Origin: Verrucomicrobiales bacterium
GTDB lineage: Bacteria; Verrucomicrobiota; Verrucomicrobiia; Verrucomicrobiales; DEV007
Length of the DNA stretch: 64,000 nucleotides
NCBI GenBank assembly: GCA_021648365.1
Contig: JAKISY010000007.1
Coordinates: 20,372-84,371, forward strand
Reading direction: 5' to 3'
A program made the translations under genes and the position numbers. The notes under the pieces are model-generated. The model saw nothing but the letters and a program-made list of their open reading frames with translations, made no database searches and was not told the origin of the DNA. Below, in pieces: positions 54,222 to 63,480 of this stretch (its first letter is position 1; every line of letters begins with the position of its first letter).

Positions 54222-55643
54222 GTGGTCTTCAGTTCACACATCTTTATTTTCTATTTCTTGCCGCTGGCGCTGCTGCTGTATTACGCATCGCCTCGCGGAA
54301 TGAAAAGCCTTACCCTGACCTTAGTCAGTTACGTTTTTTACGGTTGGTGGAATCCCTGGTTCATGCTGCTGATGTTGATCTCGACGATGATCGACTACGG
54401 CTGCGGCAAGATGATCTGTGCTGAAGGAGCCAGTAAAAAAAAGCGCAAGACAGGCATGTTGCTCTCGGTGCTGTCCAATCTGTCTATCTTGGTCTTTTTC
54501 AAATACGCTGCTTTTGGTGCGGATGGCATCAGTGCTTTGGGTCAATGGTTCGGTTTTGGCGGGGTGGCGGCACCCGATTTCCTCTACCAAATTGTGCTAC
54601 CTGTAGGCATCTCTTTCTACACCTTCCAGTCGATGAGCTACAGCATCGACTTGTATCGTGGACACGCGAAGCAGGCGGATTCCTTCATCGACTTCGCCTG
54701 TTACGTTTCGATGTTCCCGCAATTGGTCGCTGGTCCCATCGTTCGTTATGGCAGTGTTGCCGATCAGTTGCGCTCGAGGGTGCATAATATCGAAGGTTTT
54801 GTCGGTGGACTGACGCGTTTCAACTACGGTTTTGCTAAAAAAATCCTGCTTGCCAATCCGATGGGCAGCATCGCCGACGCGTGTTTTAATGCTGGAGATG
54901 GAGTGCTGAGCTCGCCGATGGCTTGGCTGGGAGTGGTCGCTTACGCCTTTCAAATCTACTTCGATTTTTCTGGCTACTCGGACATGGCGATAGGACTCGG
55001 ACGCATGTTCGGTTTTCGTTTTCCAGAAAACTTCAACTCTCCTTACCGCTCCAAAAGCATCACTGAATTTTGGCGCCGTTGGCACATTTCGCTGTCGAGC
55101 TTCTTGCGCGACTACCTCTACATTCCTCTAGGTGGCAACCGTGGCAGTTCGGGGCGCACCTACGTCAATCTGATGATGGTGATGCTGATCGGTGGACTGT
55201 GGCACGGCGCGCAGTGGACCTTTGTGGTATGGGGTGCGATTCATGGCGGCATGTTGATGCTGGAGCGACTGATGGGCAAAGACAGCTTATACAAACGCCT
55301 GCCCAATGCACTGCGCATGGCTCTCACTTTTGTAGTGATCTTGATCACTTGGGTGTTCTTCCGCGCCGCTAACCTTGAGTCCGCGCTTGCCTACTTAGGC
55401 GCGATGTTTGGTCAGAGTGGTGATGCACCAGCAGCTGGTATTTTGACAGGCGAATTACTGCGTCCGATGAATTTTTTCTTTCTAGCCCTGGCGATCATCG
55501 TCACTTGGGTGACACCGCGCACCGCGAACTGGTTGGAAAAACTGACGCCGGGTAAGGTGGTTTTCGGGCTGCTCTTATTCGCTTTCAGTTTAGCCATGAT
55601 GTTCACCCAGGGCTTCAACCCATTTTTGTATTTTCAGTTCTAA
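54222..55643 (+). CDS. MBOAT-family O-acyltransferase (AlgI-like)
   Basis: Membrane-bound O-acyltransferase of 473 residues that passes acetyl groups across the inner membrane for polysaccharide O-acetylation. Starts at GTG 54222 (MVFSSHIFIFYFLPL, a typical AlgI-family opening). About ten to eleven transmembrane helices. Family blocks: FFKYAAFG, LPVGISFYTFQSMSYSIDLYRG (SFYTFQ block), IYFDFSGYSDMAIGLGRMFG, NSPYRSKSITEFWRRWHISLS (WRRWH) and the catalytic-His motif GGLWHGAQWTFVVWG. Forms a unit with the AlgJ-like gene 9 bases downstream. Confidence 0.93.
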   Translation: MVFSSHIFIFYFLPLALLLYYASPRGMKSLTLTLVSYVFYGWWNPWFMLLMLISTMIDYGCGKMICAEGASKKKRKTGMLLSVLSNLSILVFFKYAAFGADGISALGQWFGFGGVAAPDFLYQIVLPVGISFYTFQSMSYSIDLYRGHAKQADSFIDFACYVSMFPQLVAGPIVRYGSVADQLRSRVHNIEGFVGGLTRFNYGFAKKILLANPMGSIADACFNAGDGVLSSPMAWLGVVAYAFQIYFDFSGYSDMAIGLGRMFGFRFPENFNSPYRSKSITEFWRRWHISLSSFLRDYLYIPLGGNRGSSGRTYVNLMMVMLIGGLWHGAQWTFVVWGAIHGGMLMLERLMGKDSLYKRLPNALRMALTFVVILITWVFFRAANLESALAYLGAMFGQSGDAPAAGILTGELLRPMNFFFLALAIIVTWVTPRTANWLEKLTPGKVVFGLLLFAFSLAMMFTQGFNPFLYFQF

Positions 55644-55652
55644 GCAGACACC

Positions 55653-57392
55653 ATGAGCCAAGAAATGAAAAATCCGTATGAAGAATGGGGCGCACATCCA
55701 GAAAATGTGCATGTCGGTAAACGCACGGCTTGGTTTTTATCGGCACTGTTCATTTTGATCATCCTGCTGCCACCTGTTTTACGGAATGTTCACAATACTT
55801 TCTGCAAGAAAAAAAATCAATGGATACCCGTAGTGGAGTTTTTCTATCACCCGAATGCCATCAGCCAAGCTGCTTTGGCGAGCAAACGCAGCAAGCATCC
55901 CGCCATCGAACGCGAACAACCTAACCTGCAAGACCATCTACGTTCTTTTGAAAGCAAACTAGAAGACGCCGAATACGCCTCAGCTATCCGCCGCTGGATG
56001 CAGACCAAGCTAACTGCTGTATTTGGCGAGGGAAATAACAAAGCGATGATCGGAGATGATGGTCGTTTGTATTATCAGCCAGCCATTGCTAGCTTGATTG
56101 GTTACGGCCCGCTACAGCCAGAACCGGACAGTGTAATGAAAAATCCTGACCGCGCGTCCTGGACGCCTCCACTGCCTGTAATCACCAACTTTTCCCAGCA
56201 GTTGCAGCAACGCGGCATTGAGCTGCTGCTGGTGCCTGTGCCTGTAAAACCGATGATCTACCCAGAGGGTATCGGCAAAACACAAACGGGTCCAGTGTGG
56301 CACAAAGACCAACAAGCTCTCTACGACGAGTTACGCCAGGCAGGCATTGAAGTATTAGATTTGTCAGAGCTTTTTTGGTCGATGAAAGATCAGCAAGAGG
56401 TGTTTTTGAAACAAGACACTCACTGGACTCAAGCGGCAATGCAAGCGGCGGCTAAAGAGGTGGCAGCGAAAATCAAAGGCAAAGATTGGTTCGCTGAGAC
56501 TAAAGGGGAACTCAAGTTCACCAAGCATGAAATAAACAGGGAACACCAGGGTGATTTGGTGGGCATGTTAGAACTGGTGGATGGGCAAAACCTTTTCGGA
56601 AAACAAAAGCAGACTCTGCAAGTGATCACAGATAGCAAGACGGGTAAGCCGGTGGCGAACGATGCTGATTCTCCCATCGTGCTCTTGGGTGATAGTTTTG
56701 TGAACATCTACGATTTTCCCGGCATTGGATTTGCTGATCCTAAGTGGAAAAGTTCGGACGAAAGCGACAGCGAACCGCTCATCGGCGCAGGCTTTGCTCA
56801 GCATCTAGCCGCCCAGTTACAAACCCCTCTCAACCTCTACGTCGCCAATGGTGGTGGAGCGACTCAAGTGCGTAAGGCTTTCGCAAAGCGCCCTGATAAC
56901 GTAGTGCGCGCCAAAAAAATCGTGGTGTGGGTTTTAGCTTCTCGCGACTTGCTGTTATCCGAGGGACCCGCTTCCAGTGCTGGGGTGTTTTGGCGTGATG
57001 TGGAATTCAATCAAGCCATTGCTAAAGTAACTAACACTCCCATCGTCGAACAAAGCAAAGCGATCACCATCGAAGCTACTCTTACTGAACGCACTGCCCT
57101 GCAAGACCCAAAATCCACACCTTACAAGGAAGCGATTTACAGTGCCCTCTTCGCCATTGATGACGCATCTGCCAAACAGCTGAATATAGAAGGCAATGAA
57201 ATTCCAGCTTACTTGTGGGGCTTTCGCAAGCGCACCGTTGTCGCGAGCGGACAACTCGAAGCAGGAAAAAAATACCGCATCACGCTAGTGCCTTGGGCTA
57301 GTAAAACCAATCTGCAAAGCGTGCAGAAAATGGACGATTTGTTTGTGCTGAGCGACTGGTGGTTTGTGGAAAAAGTCGAAGCTGTGGAATAA
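55653..57392 (+). CDS. AlgJ/AlgX-like SGNH O-acetyltransferase
   Basis: 579 residues with one N-terminal membrane anchor (WFLSALFILIILLPPVLRNV), then a periplasmic SGNH-type acetyltransferase domain. Catalytic residues can be placed: Asp255 and His257 in KQDTHWTQA and Ser348 in VLLGDSFVN, matching AlgJ. The region after residue 440 is an additional beta-rich domain. It takes acetyl groups from the AlgI-like partner (54222) and adds them to an exported polysaccharide. No alginate polymerase genes are nearby, so the polymer is unknown. Confidence 0.87.
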   Translation: MSQEMKNPYEEWGAHPENVHVGKRTAWFLSALFILIILLPPVLRNVHNTFCKKKNQWIPVVEFFYHPNAISQAALASKRSKHPAIEREQPNLQDHLRSFESKLEDAEYASAIRRWMQTKLTAVFGEGNNKAMIGDDGRLYYQPAIASLIGYGPLQPEPDSVMKNPDRASWTPPLPVITNFSQQLQQRGIELLLVPVPVKPMIYPEGIGKTQTGPVWHKDQQALYDELRQAGIEVLDLSELFWSMKDQQEVFLKQDTHWTQAAMQAAAKEVAAKIKGKDWFAETKGELKFTKHEINREHQGDLVGMLELVDGQNLFGKQKQTLQVITDSKTGKPVANDADSPIVLLGDSFVNIYDFPGIGFADPKWKSSDESDSEPLIGAGFAQHLAAQLQTPLNLYVANGGGATQVRKAFAKRPDNVVRAKKIVVWVLASRDLLLSEGPASSAGVFWRDVEFNQAIAKVTNTPIVEQSKAITIEATLTERTALQDPKSTPYKEAIYSALFAIDDASAKQLNIEGNEIPAYLWGFRKRTVVASGQLEAGKKYRITLVPWASKTNLQSVQKMDDLFVLSDWWFVEKVEAVE

Positions 57393-57404
57393 AAGCAACT
57401 TGCA

Positions 57405-57824
57405 ATGGAAACCATAGATAATCTCAACACGCTTTTAGGCGACAGTCTGAAACAGACTTTAAAGGTGCCGGGCGGCAAACTGAAGATTGCCGCGTCGTGT
57501 TTTTCCATGTTTGCCTATGAGGAGCTCAAGAAAGAGTTAGATCAAATCGAATCATTGGAGTTTATCTTCACTTCGCCAACTTTCGCGCAGGGACAAGCTA
57601 CTGATAAGTTGCGTAAAGAGCGGCGGGAATTTTTCATTCCAAAGCTCGAACGTGAACGTAATCTTTATGGCACCGAGTTTGAGATTCAACTTCGCAATAA
57701 AATGAATCAGCGAGCTATTGCCCGTGAATGTGCCGATTGGATTCGTCGTAAAGTTACCTTCCGATCGAATGCTACTAAAGCCCCCATGCAGCAGCTTGCT
57801 GGCTTTGAGGGTGGCTACGACTGA
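57405..57824 (+). CDS. N-terminal fragment of a PLD-like/SNF2 helicase (split by frameshift)
   Basis: 139 residues from ATG 57405 to TGA 57822-57824. The region METIDNLNTLLGDSLKQTLK and KIAASCFSMFAYEELKKEL matches the start of long helicase proteins that carry an N-terminal phospholipase D-like (PLD) domain. The last residues (APMQQLAGFEGGYD) are cut off in the middle of that domain; the matching continuation is in the next forward frame from 57823, where GAA CCG TCC follows. One extra T in GACTGA explains the shift. The fragment alone should lack helicase activity. It is likely the 5' part of the gene at 57718-60684. Confidence 0.8.
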   Translation: METIDNLNTLLGDSLKQTLKVPGGKLKIAASCFSMFAYEELKKELDQIESLEFIFTSPTFAQGQATDKLRKERREFFIPKLERERNLYGTEFEIQLRNKMNQRAIARECADWIRRKVTFRSNATKAPMQQLAGFEGGYD

Positions 57825-60684
57825 ACCGTCCGTTTACTTTCCGTTGCAAGGTTTTACCGCTGTCGATTTGGGTTACCAGAAAGGCGAAGCACTTTCGAAT
57901 TTCGTCAATAAATTCTCGGGAGAGGATATGACTCGACAATTTCTCAATACTTTTGATCAGATTTGGCAGGACGAGGATAAACTGGAAGACGTCACCGAAC
58001 AAGTTTGTGAGCATATCTCCAATGTGTACGCTGAGAACTCGCCTGAGCGTATCTACTTTGTGATGCTCTACAATATATTCAGCGAATTTCTCGAGGATAT
58101 CAACGAAGACGTGCTTCCAAATGATCTCACCGGATATGAGGATTCCGCTGTTTGGAAAAAACTTTATAATTTCCAGCGTGATGCGGCAGTTGGCATCATT
58201 AATAAATTGGAGACCTATAATGGCTGTATTCTTGCCGACAGTGTGGGTCTCGGAAAAACCTTCACTGCTTTGGCGGTGATCAAGTATTACGAACTCAGAA
58301 ACAAATCAGTCTTGGTTCTTTGTCCCAAAAAACTTTCCAATAACTGGCTCACTTACAATAGTCCGTTAAAAACCAATGTGCTCGCTGCAGATCGGTTAAA
58401 TTATACGGTGCTCAATCATACTGACCTGCAACGTACTACAGGAGAATCTTATGGTTTGCCGATGAATCAGGTGAACTGGGGGAATTTTGATCTCATCGTC
58501 ATCGATGAATCACACAATTTTCGCAACAACAGCCCGGGAGAGGAGGAGCGCGAATCTCGCTACGAGCGACTCATGAATCAAGTGGTTCGAGCTGGGGTGA
58601 AGACGAAGGTGCTGATGCTTTCCGCGACTCCGGTGAACAATCGATTTTCGGATCTTCGTAATCAACTCGCTCTTGCCTACGAAGGGAAATCTGAGACGCT
58701 GCGAGAAAAACTTCGCACGGAAAACAGCGTAGAGGAAATTTTTCGTCAAGCTCAAGCCGTGTTCACACGGTGGAGTAAACTTCCTGCTGATGAACGAACT
58801 GCAAATGCCATTTTAAAAGCACTCGATTTTGAGTTTTTTGAGCTGCTGGATAGCGTCACCATCGCCCGCTCCCGCAAGCATATCGAGTCGCATTACGATA
58901 CTGAGGAGATAGGAACTTTTCCCACCCGTCGCCCACCACTCTCTTTTCGCCCGCCGCTTACCGAGCGTGAGGACGTACCTCCGTTCGATGAGATTTACGC
59001 GCAGCTTAGCGCCCTAGAGTTGGCTTGTTACACTCCGGCTAATTACATTCTTCCTAGTCGTCAATCCAAATACGCCGAGGTTGAAGGAAAAGAGGGGGCA
59101 GGAGGAAGGAGCAACCTTTCATTGTCAGGGAGGCAGCGCGGAATCAAAGCTCTGATGACTACCAACTTGCTCAAGCGATTGGAAAGTTCCGTACACTCTT
59201 TCCGTATCACTTTGCAGAAGCTTGCAAAAAACAATCAGATCGCTATCAAGAAAATAGCAGATTTTCAAACTGGACAATCTAGCTCTATCAGCTTCGCCAC
59301 TCAACTTGGTGATGACTTTGATCTCGACGATGATGAACTGCCTGATGTGGAATCAGCCACCTTAGGCGGTAAGTCCGATATCTCACTTGAAGATCTCGAT
59401 CTCACCAGTTGGCAACGTGACCTTGAATCCGATCTACATGGCATTCGTTCCCTGCTAGTCGAAATGGAAAAAGTTACGCCTGAGCATGATAGTAAGCTTC
59501 AGCATTTGATCGCTCATATTCAGAAAAAAATCGAAAACCCTATCAACTCGGGTAATCAAAAAATACTGCTCTTCACCGCCTTCGCTGATACTGCGGATTA
59601 CCTCTACGAGCGCCTTGCTGGAAATCACCTCGAGCTCTTCGGATTGCATACAGCTCAAATCACCGGTTCTAGCAGTCCCAAGACCACTCTTGGTAAAGGT
59701 TACGATTTTCAATCTGTGCTCACGCTTTTTTCCCCTATCTCCAAAGATAAGGATTTGATCCTCCCAGATGAGGCTCACGGGATCGACTTCATCATTGCGA
59801 CAGATTGTATTTCCGAAGGCCAGAATCTTCAGGATTGTGACTATGTTATCAACTATGACATCCATTGGAATCCTGTTCGCATTATCCAGCGCTTTGGGCG
59901 TATTGACCGGATTGGATCACTCAATGAATCCATCCAGTTAGTGAATTATTGGCCCGACATCTCACTCGACGAATATATCAACCTCAAGGAACGAGTGGAA
60001 AGCCGCATGGTCATCGTCGATGTCACCGGCACCGGCAATGACAATGTGCTCGACCCCAAGGCCAGCGAAGTATCCTATCGTAAGGAGCAACTTCGCAAAC
60101 TTCAGGACGAGGTGATTGAAATGGAAGATCTGAAAACGGGTATCTCCATCACTGACCTTGGTCTCAATGATTTCCGTATGGATCTGGTTGGCTATGTTAA
60201 GGAACACGGCGATCCATCACGAACCCCGAACGGCATGCATGCCGTCGTTCCTGCTGATCCAGATCGTGGATTACACCCGGGCGCTATTTTTGTTCTACGC
60301 AACCGCAATGAGGGGGTTAACATTGATCAGCAGAATCGCCTGCATCCTTATTATTTGGTTTATATTGCCGATAATGGGGACGTTCTTATCCACCACACCG
60401 AGGTCAAACGGCTGCTTGACCTCGCTCGCACTGCCAGCAAAGGGCGCGGCGAACCTGATACGGCCCTCTGCCGAGCTTTCAATGCTATTACCCGTGATGG
60501 ACGAGACATGGGACGCTATTCCGACCTGCTTGATCAGGCGATCCGTTCGATGATTGAGATTCAAGAAGAGGGGGACATCGACAGTCTATTCACCCCTGGA
60601 TCGACGTCAGCATTGGTAGATTCGATCAAAGGGCTCGATGATTTTGAGTTGATTGCTTTCCGCGTTATTCAAGAGCTCCATTGA
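57718..60684 (+). CDS. SNF2-type helicase of a type III restriction-like system (frameshift downstream part)
   Basis: The reading frame opens at TTG 57718, but residues before about 57823 are only the out-of-frame shadow of the upstream fragment. From EPSVYFPLQGFTAVDLGY it continues the PLD-like domain, then a full SNF2/DEAD helicase: Walker A LADSVGLGKTFTALA, VIDESHNFRNN (DEAH type), LMLSATPVNNR, and the C-terminal lobe with SEGQNLQDCDYVINYD and QRFGRIDRIGS. An in-frame ATG at 57928 has a strong ribosome-binding site (GGGAGAGG), so a helicase lacking only the PLD part could be made. Genes of this type sit with DUF4391 and type III methyltransferase genes in restriction-like loci. Confidence 0.85.
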   Translation: MPVNVPIGFVVKLPSDRMLLKPPCSSLLALRVATTEPSVYFPLQGFTAVDLGYQKGEALSNFVNKFSGEDMTRQFLNTFDQIWQDEDKLEDVTEQVCEHISNVYAENSPERIYFVMLYNIFSEFLEDINEDVLPNDLTGYEDSAVWKKLYNFQRDAAVGIINKLETYNGCILADSVGLGKTFTALAVIKYYELRNKSVLVLCPKKLSNNWLTYNSPLKTNVLAADRLNYTVLNHTDLQRTTGESYGLPMNQVNWGNFDLIVIDESHNFRNNSPGEEERESRYERLMNQVVRAGVKTKVLMLSATPVNNRFSDLRNQLALAYEGKSETLREKLRTENSVEEIFRQAQAVFTRWSKLPADERTANAILKALDFEFFELLDSVTIARSRKHIESHYDTEEIGTFPTRRPPLSFRPPLTEREDVPPFDEIYAQLSALELACYTPANYILPSRQSKYAEVEGKEGAGGRSNLSLSGRQRGIKALMTTNLLKRLESSVHSFRITLQKLAKNNQIAIKKIADFQTGQSSSISFATQLGDDFDLDDDELPDVESATLGGKSDISLEDLDLTSWQRDLESDLHGIRSLLVEMEKVTPEHDSKLQHLIAHIQKKIENPINSGNQKILLFTAFADTADYLYERLAGNHLELFGLHTAQITGSSSPKTTLGKGYDFQSVLTLFSPISKDKDLILPDEAHGIDFIIATDCISEGQNLQDCDYVINYDIHWNPVRIIQRFGRIDRIGSLNESIQLVNYWPDISLDEYINLKERVESRMVIVDVTGTGNDNVLDPKASEVSYRKEQLRKLQDEVIEMEDLKTGISITDLGLNDFRMDLVGYVKEHGDPSRTPNGMHAVVPADPDRGLHPGAIFVLRNRNEGVNIDQQNRLHPYYLVYIADNGDVLIHHTEVKRLLDLARTASKGRGEPDTALCRAFNAITRDGRDMGRYSDLLDQAIRSMIEIQEEGDIDSLFTPGSTSALVDSIKGLDDFELIAFRVIQELH

Positions 60685-60690
60685 TCTAAG

Positions 60691-61347
60691 ATGTTTGATT
60701 ACCCACCAACGACGCTGGTCAATCGGGTGATTCCCAAAAGTAAAATTTTGCAGAATGCTCAACCCACCACTCGTCTCAAGAACTTGCTTGCCAAGCAAGT
60801 TCATCAAATCCGCTGGCAGGCTAAATTAGCACCCGAAACCATCAATCTATCAGCTACGCCTCAAGTGCCTGAGATCCAGATTTTTCACCTCATCCTCAAG
60901 GGGGCAGAAATCCATCCCGACCTACTCCAGCTTTTGGATAAAACGATTCCACATCCCATCCTCTTCTCCATGGAAACTGCCGATCATCATCTTGCCTACA
61001 GCGCAGCTTACAAACGCCCCAGCGAAGGGGACGCCTCGCAGTGGGTCGTTGGTGCCCGTTTTATTTCATCATTCATCCCTCAGCCTTCATCCTTGCCACC
61101 ACTCCCTACAGCTCTCGATCTAGGTCATTTGTATTCGGCATTGCTCGAACCGCTATTGCCGCTGGTCGCCCGTAAAGGGGAGATGCTCCCCGAGCTGATT
61201 GAGCGTTGTTCTTCTTATCAGGCTCTTGTGCGGATAGTAGCTAAGCTGCAATCCAAGGTGCAGCGTGAGAAACAATTCAACCGCCGTATTGCTTTTAATC
61301 AGGAGTTAAATGAAGCCAAGGCTGAACTTGCCGCTTTGGGCGCTTGA
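60691..61347 (+). CDS. DUF4391 domain protein
   Basis: 218 residues of the DUF4391 family: FDYPPTTLVNRVIPKSKIL at the start, QIRWQAKLAPETINL, then AYKRPSEGDASQWVVGARF and a C-terminal coiled coil (LQSKVQREKQFNRRIAFNQE). The family has no known activity but is found next to PLD-SNF2 helicases and type III modification genes. Starts 6 bases after the helicase stop. A terminator at 61359-61385 ends this transcript before the Septu-like pair. Confidence 0.88.
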   Translation: MFDYPPTTLVNRVIPKSKILQNAQPTTRLKNLLAKQVHQIRWQAKLAPETINLSATPQVPEIQIFHLILKGAEIHPDLLQLLDKTIPHPILFSMETADHHLAYSAAYKRPSEGDASQWVVGARFISSFIPQPSSLPPLPTALDLGHLYSALLEPLLPLVARKGEMLPELIERCSSYQALVRIVAKLQSKVQREKQFNRRIAFNQELNEAKAELAALGA

Positions 61348-61358
61348 TTTGAAACGAT

Positions 61359-61385
61359 AACAATCGGGCTTCGCCCTTGTTTTTT
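61359..61385 (+). terminator. terminator between DUF4391 gene and Septu-like pair
   Basis: AACAA (61359-61363) and GGGC pair with GCCC and TTGTT around a TTC loop, with a two-base bulge, followed by a run of T to 61385. It separates the DUF4391 transcript from the downstream ATPase gene. Confidence 0.65.
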
Positions 61386-61408
61386 GGTAAGTTTCAGTTC
61401 TACTATAC

Positions 61409-61438
61409 TTGACTCCATAACGACTTCTGAGAAATAAT
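61409..61438 (+). promoter_or_regulatory. candidate promoter of the Septu-like pair
   Basis: TTGACT (61409-61414) and AATAAT (61433-61438, 5 of 6 to TATAAT) are 18 bases apart; the ATPase ATG at 61465 follows 26 bases later. Together with the terminator just upstream, this suggests independent expression of the pair. Confidence 0.5.
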
Positions 61439-61464
61439 TCGGATCTTAAGAATCATTTATACCG

Positions 61465-62859
61465 ATGCGCATCACCACCCTAGATTTAGATAATTTTCGT
61501 TGTTTTGAATCATTTCAAAATCCGATTGAATTTCATCCTAGAATGAATGTGTTTACAGCGAATAATGGTGCAGGAAAATCTTCTATCCTTGACGCCATTA
61601 CTGTCGCGCTTAGTCCATACGCAAATAGTTTTGAGCACGGAGACGCGCAAAATTTTACCAAAGCTGATGCAACTATAAAAACTATTGAGATTCGTGAAGG
61701 CAATAACGATCGTGATCGCGATCGCGACAGCACAGCCATGGTGCGGCTCAAAGCTTCCGAAGCTCTTTATCCTATAAGGGTAACATCTGGTATTGAAATT
61801 GACTCTGGGAATTTAACGTTCGAGACAACACGCCGGCTCGTTAGTTCGAAAGGACGAACCAATACTAAAGAATCTGCTGAGCTTCAACATTATGCTCAAA
61901 GTGTGAACAGCATGTTGCTGGATGCCAAGAATGGTTTTGGGAGTGCTATTCCAGTGATCTCTTATTACGGCACAGGTCGACTGCATGCTCAAAAAAAACT
62001 CACTGCAGGTAAAAAATTATCTAGTGTTCACAATCCTCGTTCCCGCACGATGGGATACCTTGATTGCCTTTCGCCAGAATCTTCATACAAACATTTTCAA
62101 GAGTGGATGAAAAAAACCACACTTGCTCAGAATCAAGAATCTGCTCCAGGGTTTAAGCATGGAGCATCTGACATCTATCAAGATATGCTCGATGGGGTAT
62201 CTAAAAGTATCGATATCGTGCTCGAATCACTAGATTGGGAGGAGGTGCATTACAGTATTTACAGTGATGAGCTGTTGGTATCAGATGGAAGCAAATGGCA
62301 GCCCTTAGCAATTCTGTCAGATGGCTTGCGTAGCATGATCGCAATGATTGGTGATCTTGCCTACCGCTGTATTATGCTAAATCCACAATTTGCAGGTGAG
62401 GCGCCGCTACAAACACCTGGCATCGTCCTCATTGATGAGATCGAGATGCATTTGCACCCTTCATGGCAGCAGCAGATCATTGGTCAGCTTCAGGAGGCTT
62501 TTCCTAAAATTCAATTCATTTGCACCACGCATAGTCCGCAGGTGCTTTCTACGGTAAAACAAGAGTCAATTCGTATTATTTCAGACGCAGGAGAGATCCT
62601 CCCGGGAGAAGAGGCGGGAGTGAATAGTTACGGAGCACAGAGCTACTTTATTTTGGAGGATCTCATGAAGGTTTCATCAAACCCTCGTATTCCGGAAGTA
62701 GAGAAGCTAAAGGATTCGCTTAAGCAACTCTTGCAGCAATCCACCCTGAACTTGGATCACTCTGAACTTGGGAAACTTGAGAACATGATTGGGGCTAAAG
62801 ATCCGTTCATACGAAACCTGAAGGCCTCCATCATCAGGAAAGGAAAGGAACGTGCGTAG
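61465..62859 (+). CDS. ABC-type AAA ATPase, Septu PtuA-like
   Basis: 464 residues. Walker A NNGAGKSSILDAI (Gly-Ala-Gly-Lys-Ser-Ser at 35-40), ABC signature ILSDGLRSMIAMIG, Walker B IVLIDEIEMHLHPSWQQQII, and the switch motif CTTHSPQVLS. This is the SMC-like/AAA15-21 ATPase type found in Septu (PtuA), OLD and retron-associated defence. The pairing with an overlapping HNH nuclease gene is the layout of Septu. The C-terminal 90 residues, mostly helices, link to the nuclease partner in known PtuAB complexes. Ends 8 bases into the next gene. Confidence 0.85.
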   Translation: MRITTLDLDNFRCFESFQNPIEFHPRMNVFTANNGAGKSSILDAITVALSPYANSFEHGDAQNFTKADATIKTIEIREGNNDRDRDRDSTAMVRLKASEALYPIRVTSGIEIDSGNLTFETTRRLVSSKGRTNTKESAELQHYAQSVNSMLLDAKNGFGSAIPVISYYGTGRLHAQKKLTAGKKLSSVHNPRSRTMGYLDCLSPESSYKHFQEWMKKTTLAQNQESAPGFKHGASDIYQDMLDGVSKSIDIVLESLDWEEVHYSIYSDELLVSDGSKWQPLAILSDGLRSMIAMIGDLAYRCIMLNPQFAGEAPLQTPGIVLIDEIEMHLHPSWQQQIIGQLQEAFPKIQFICTTHSPQVLSTVKQESIRIISDAGEILPGEEAGVNSYGAQSYFILEDLMKVSSNPRIPEVEKLKDSLKQLLQQSTLNLDHSELGKLENMIGAKDPFIRNLKASIIRKGKERA

Positions 62860-63460
62860 TCTTCAGATTCCAATTCCGCCCCTTTGTCTTGCAGATGTAG
62901 CAATTGCTCGTCCGAATGGGCCGTGGTTCGATGGAAGTGTTCCTCATGAAGTAACCTGTAGGAGGCATACGAGAGGGGTTCTATTGACAAATCAGAACGA
63001 TGCTTGCGGCTGGTGTGAGACCCGAATTACCTTGGCATCATCCCATGCCGAACACATTCAACCCAAGTCAAATTCAGCCTACGCTTCACTGACTTTTGTG
63101 ACCAGTAATCTCATTGCTTGTTGCGGCAAGTCCATTAGCTCAACCTGTGGCCACCACAAAGGTGATAGGGTTTTGGCGGCATGGGTGCATCCATACAACA
63201 CGCCTTGCCTTGAAGGGCGGTTTATCTATGAGGACGACGGAAAGATGTGCCCAGAAGTGAACCTTGATCCTGCTACAAGCGTGGAAGCTCTTGGCGCCAT
63301 CGATACGATCCTGAATCTAAATGAGAGTGTGTTGAGATCGAAAAGAGAAGCTCTAATCAACGACATCCTCAATAGCAAAACCTATCTAGGGCTCTCATCG
63401 GACGAGATCTTTACTGTCGTCGGAGAATTTAGATCTGTCATCGATCAGTATGCTTCCTAA
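62852..63460 (+). CDS. HNH endonuclease, Septu PtuB-like
   Basis: 202 residues from GTG 62852, with AGGAAAGGAA immediately upstream as a strong ribosome-binding site. The HNH core is visible: CGWCETRI (zinc Cys pair), SSHAEHIQPKS (the first His of the motif), then NLIACCGK and TCGHHKGDR (second zinc/His part). It overlaps the ATPase gene by 8 bases. In Septu the ATPase holds the nuclease inactive until phage infection; that role is inferred here from the pair. Ends 20 bases before the methyltransferase gene. Confidence 0.85.
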   Translation: MRSLQIPIPPLCLADVAIARPNGPWFDGSVPHEVTCRRHTRGVLLTNQNDACGWCETRITLASSHAEHIQPKSNSAYASLTFVTSNLIACCGKSISSTCGHHKGDRVLAAWVHPYNTPCLEGRFIYEDDGKMCPEVNLDPATSVEALGAIDTILNLNESVLRSKREALINDILNSKTYLGLSSDEIFTVVGEFRSVIDQYAS

Positions 63461-63480
63461 ATTTAATCCGCCTTTTTTTC

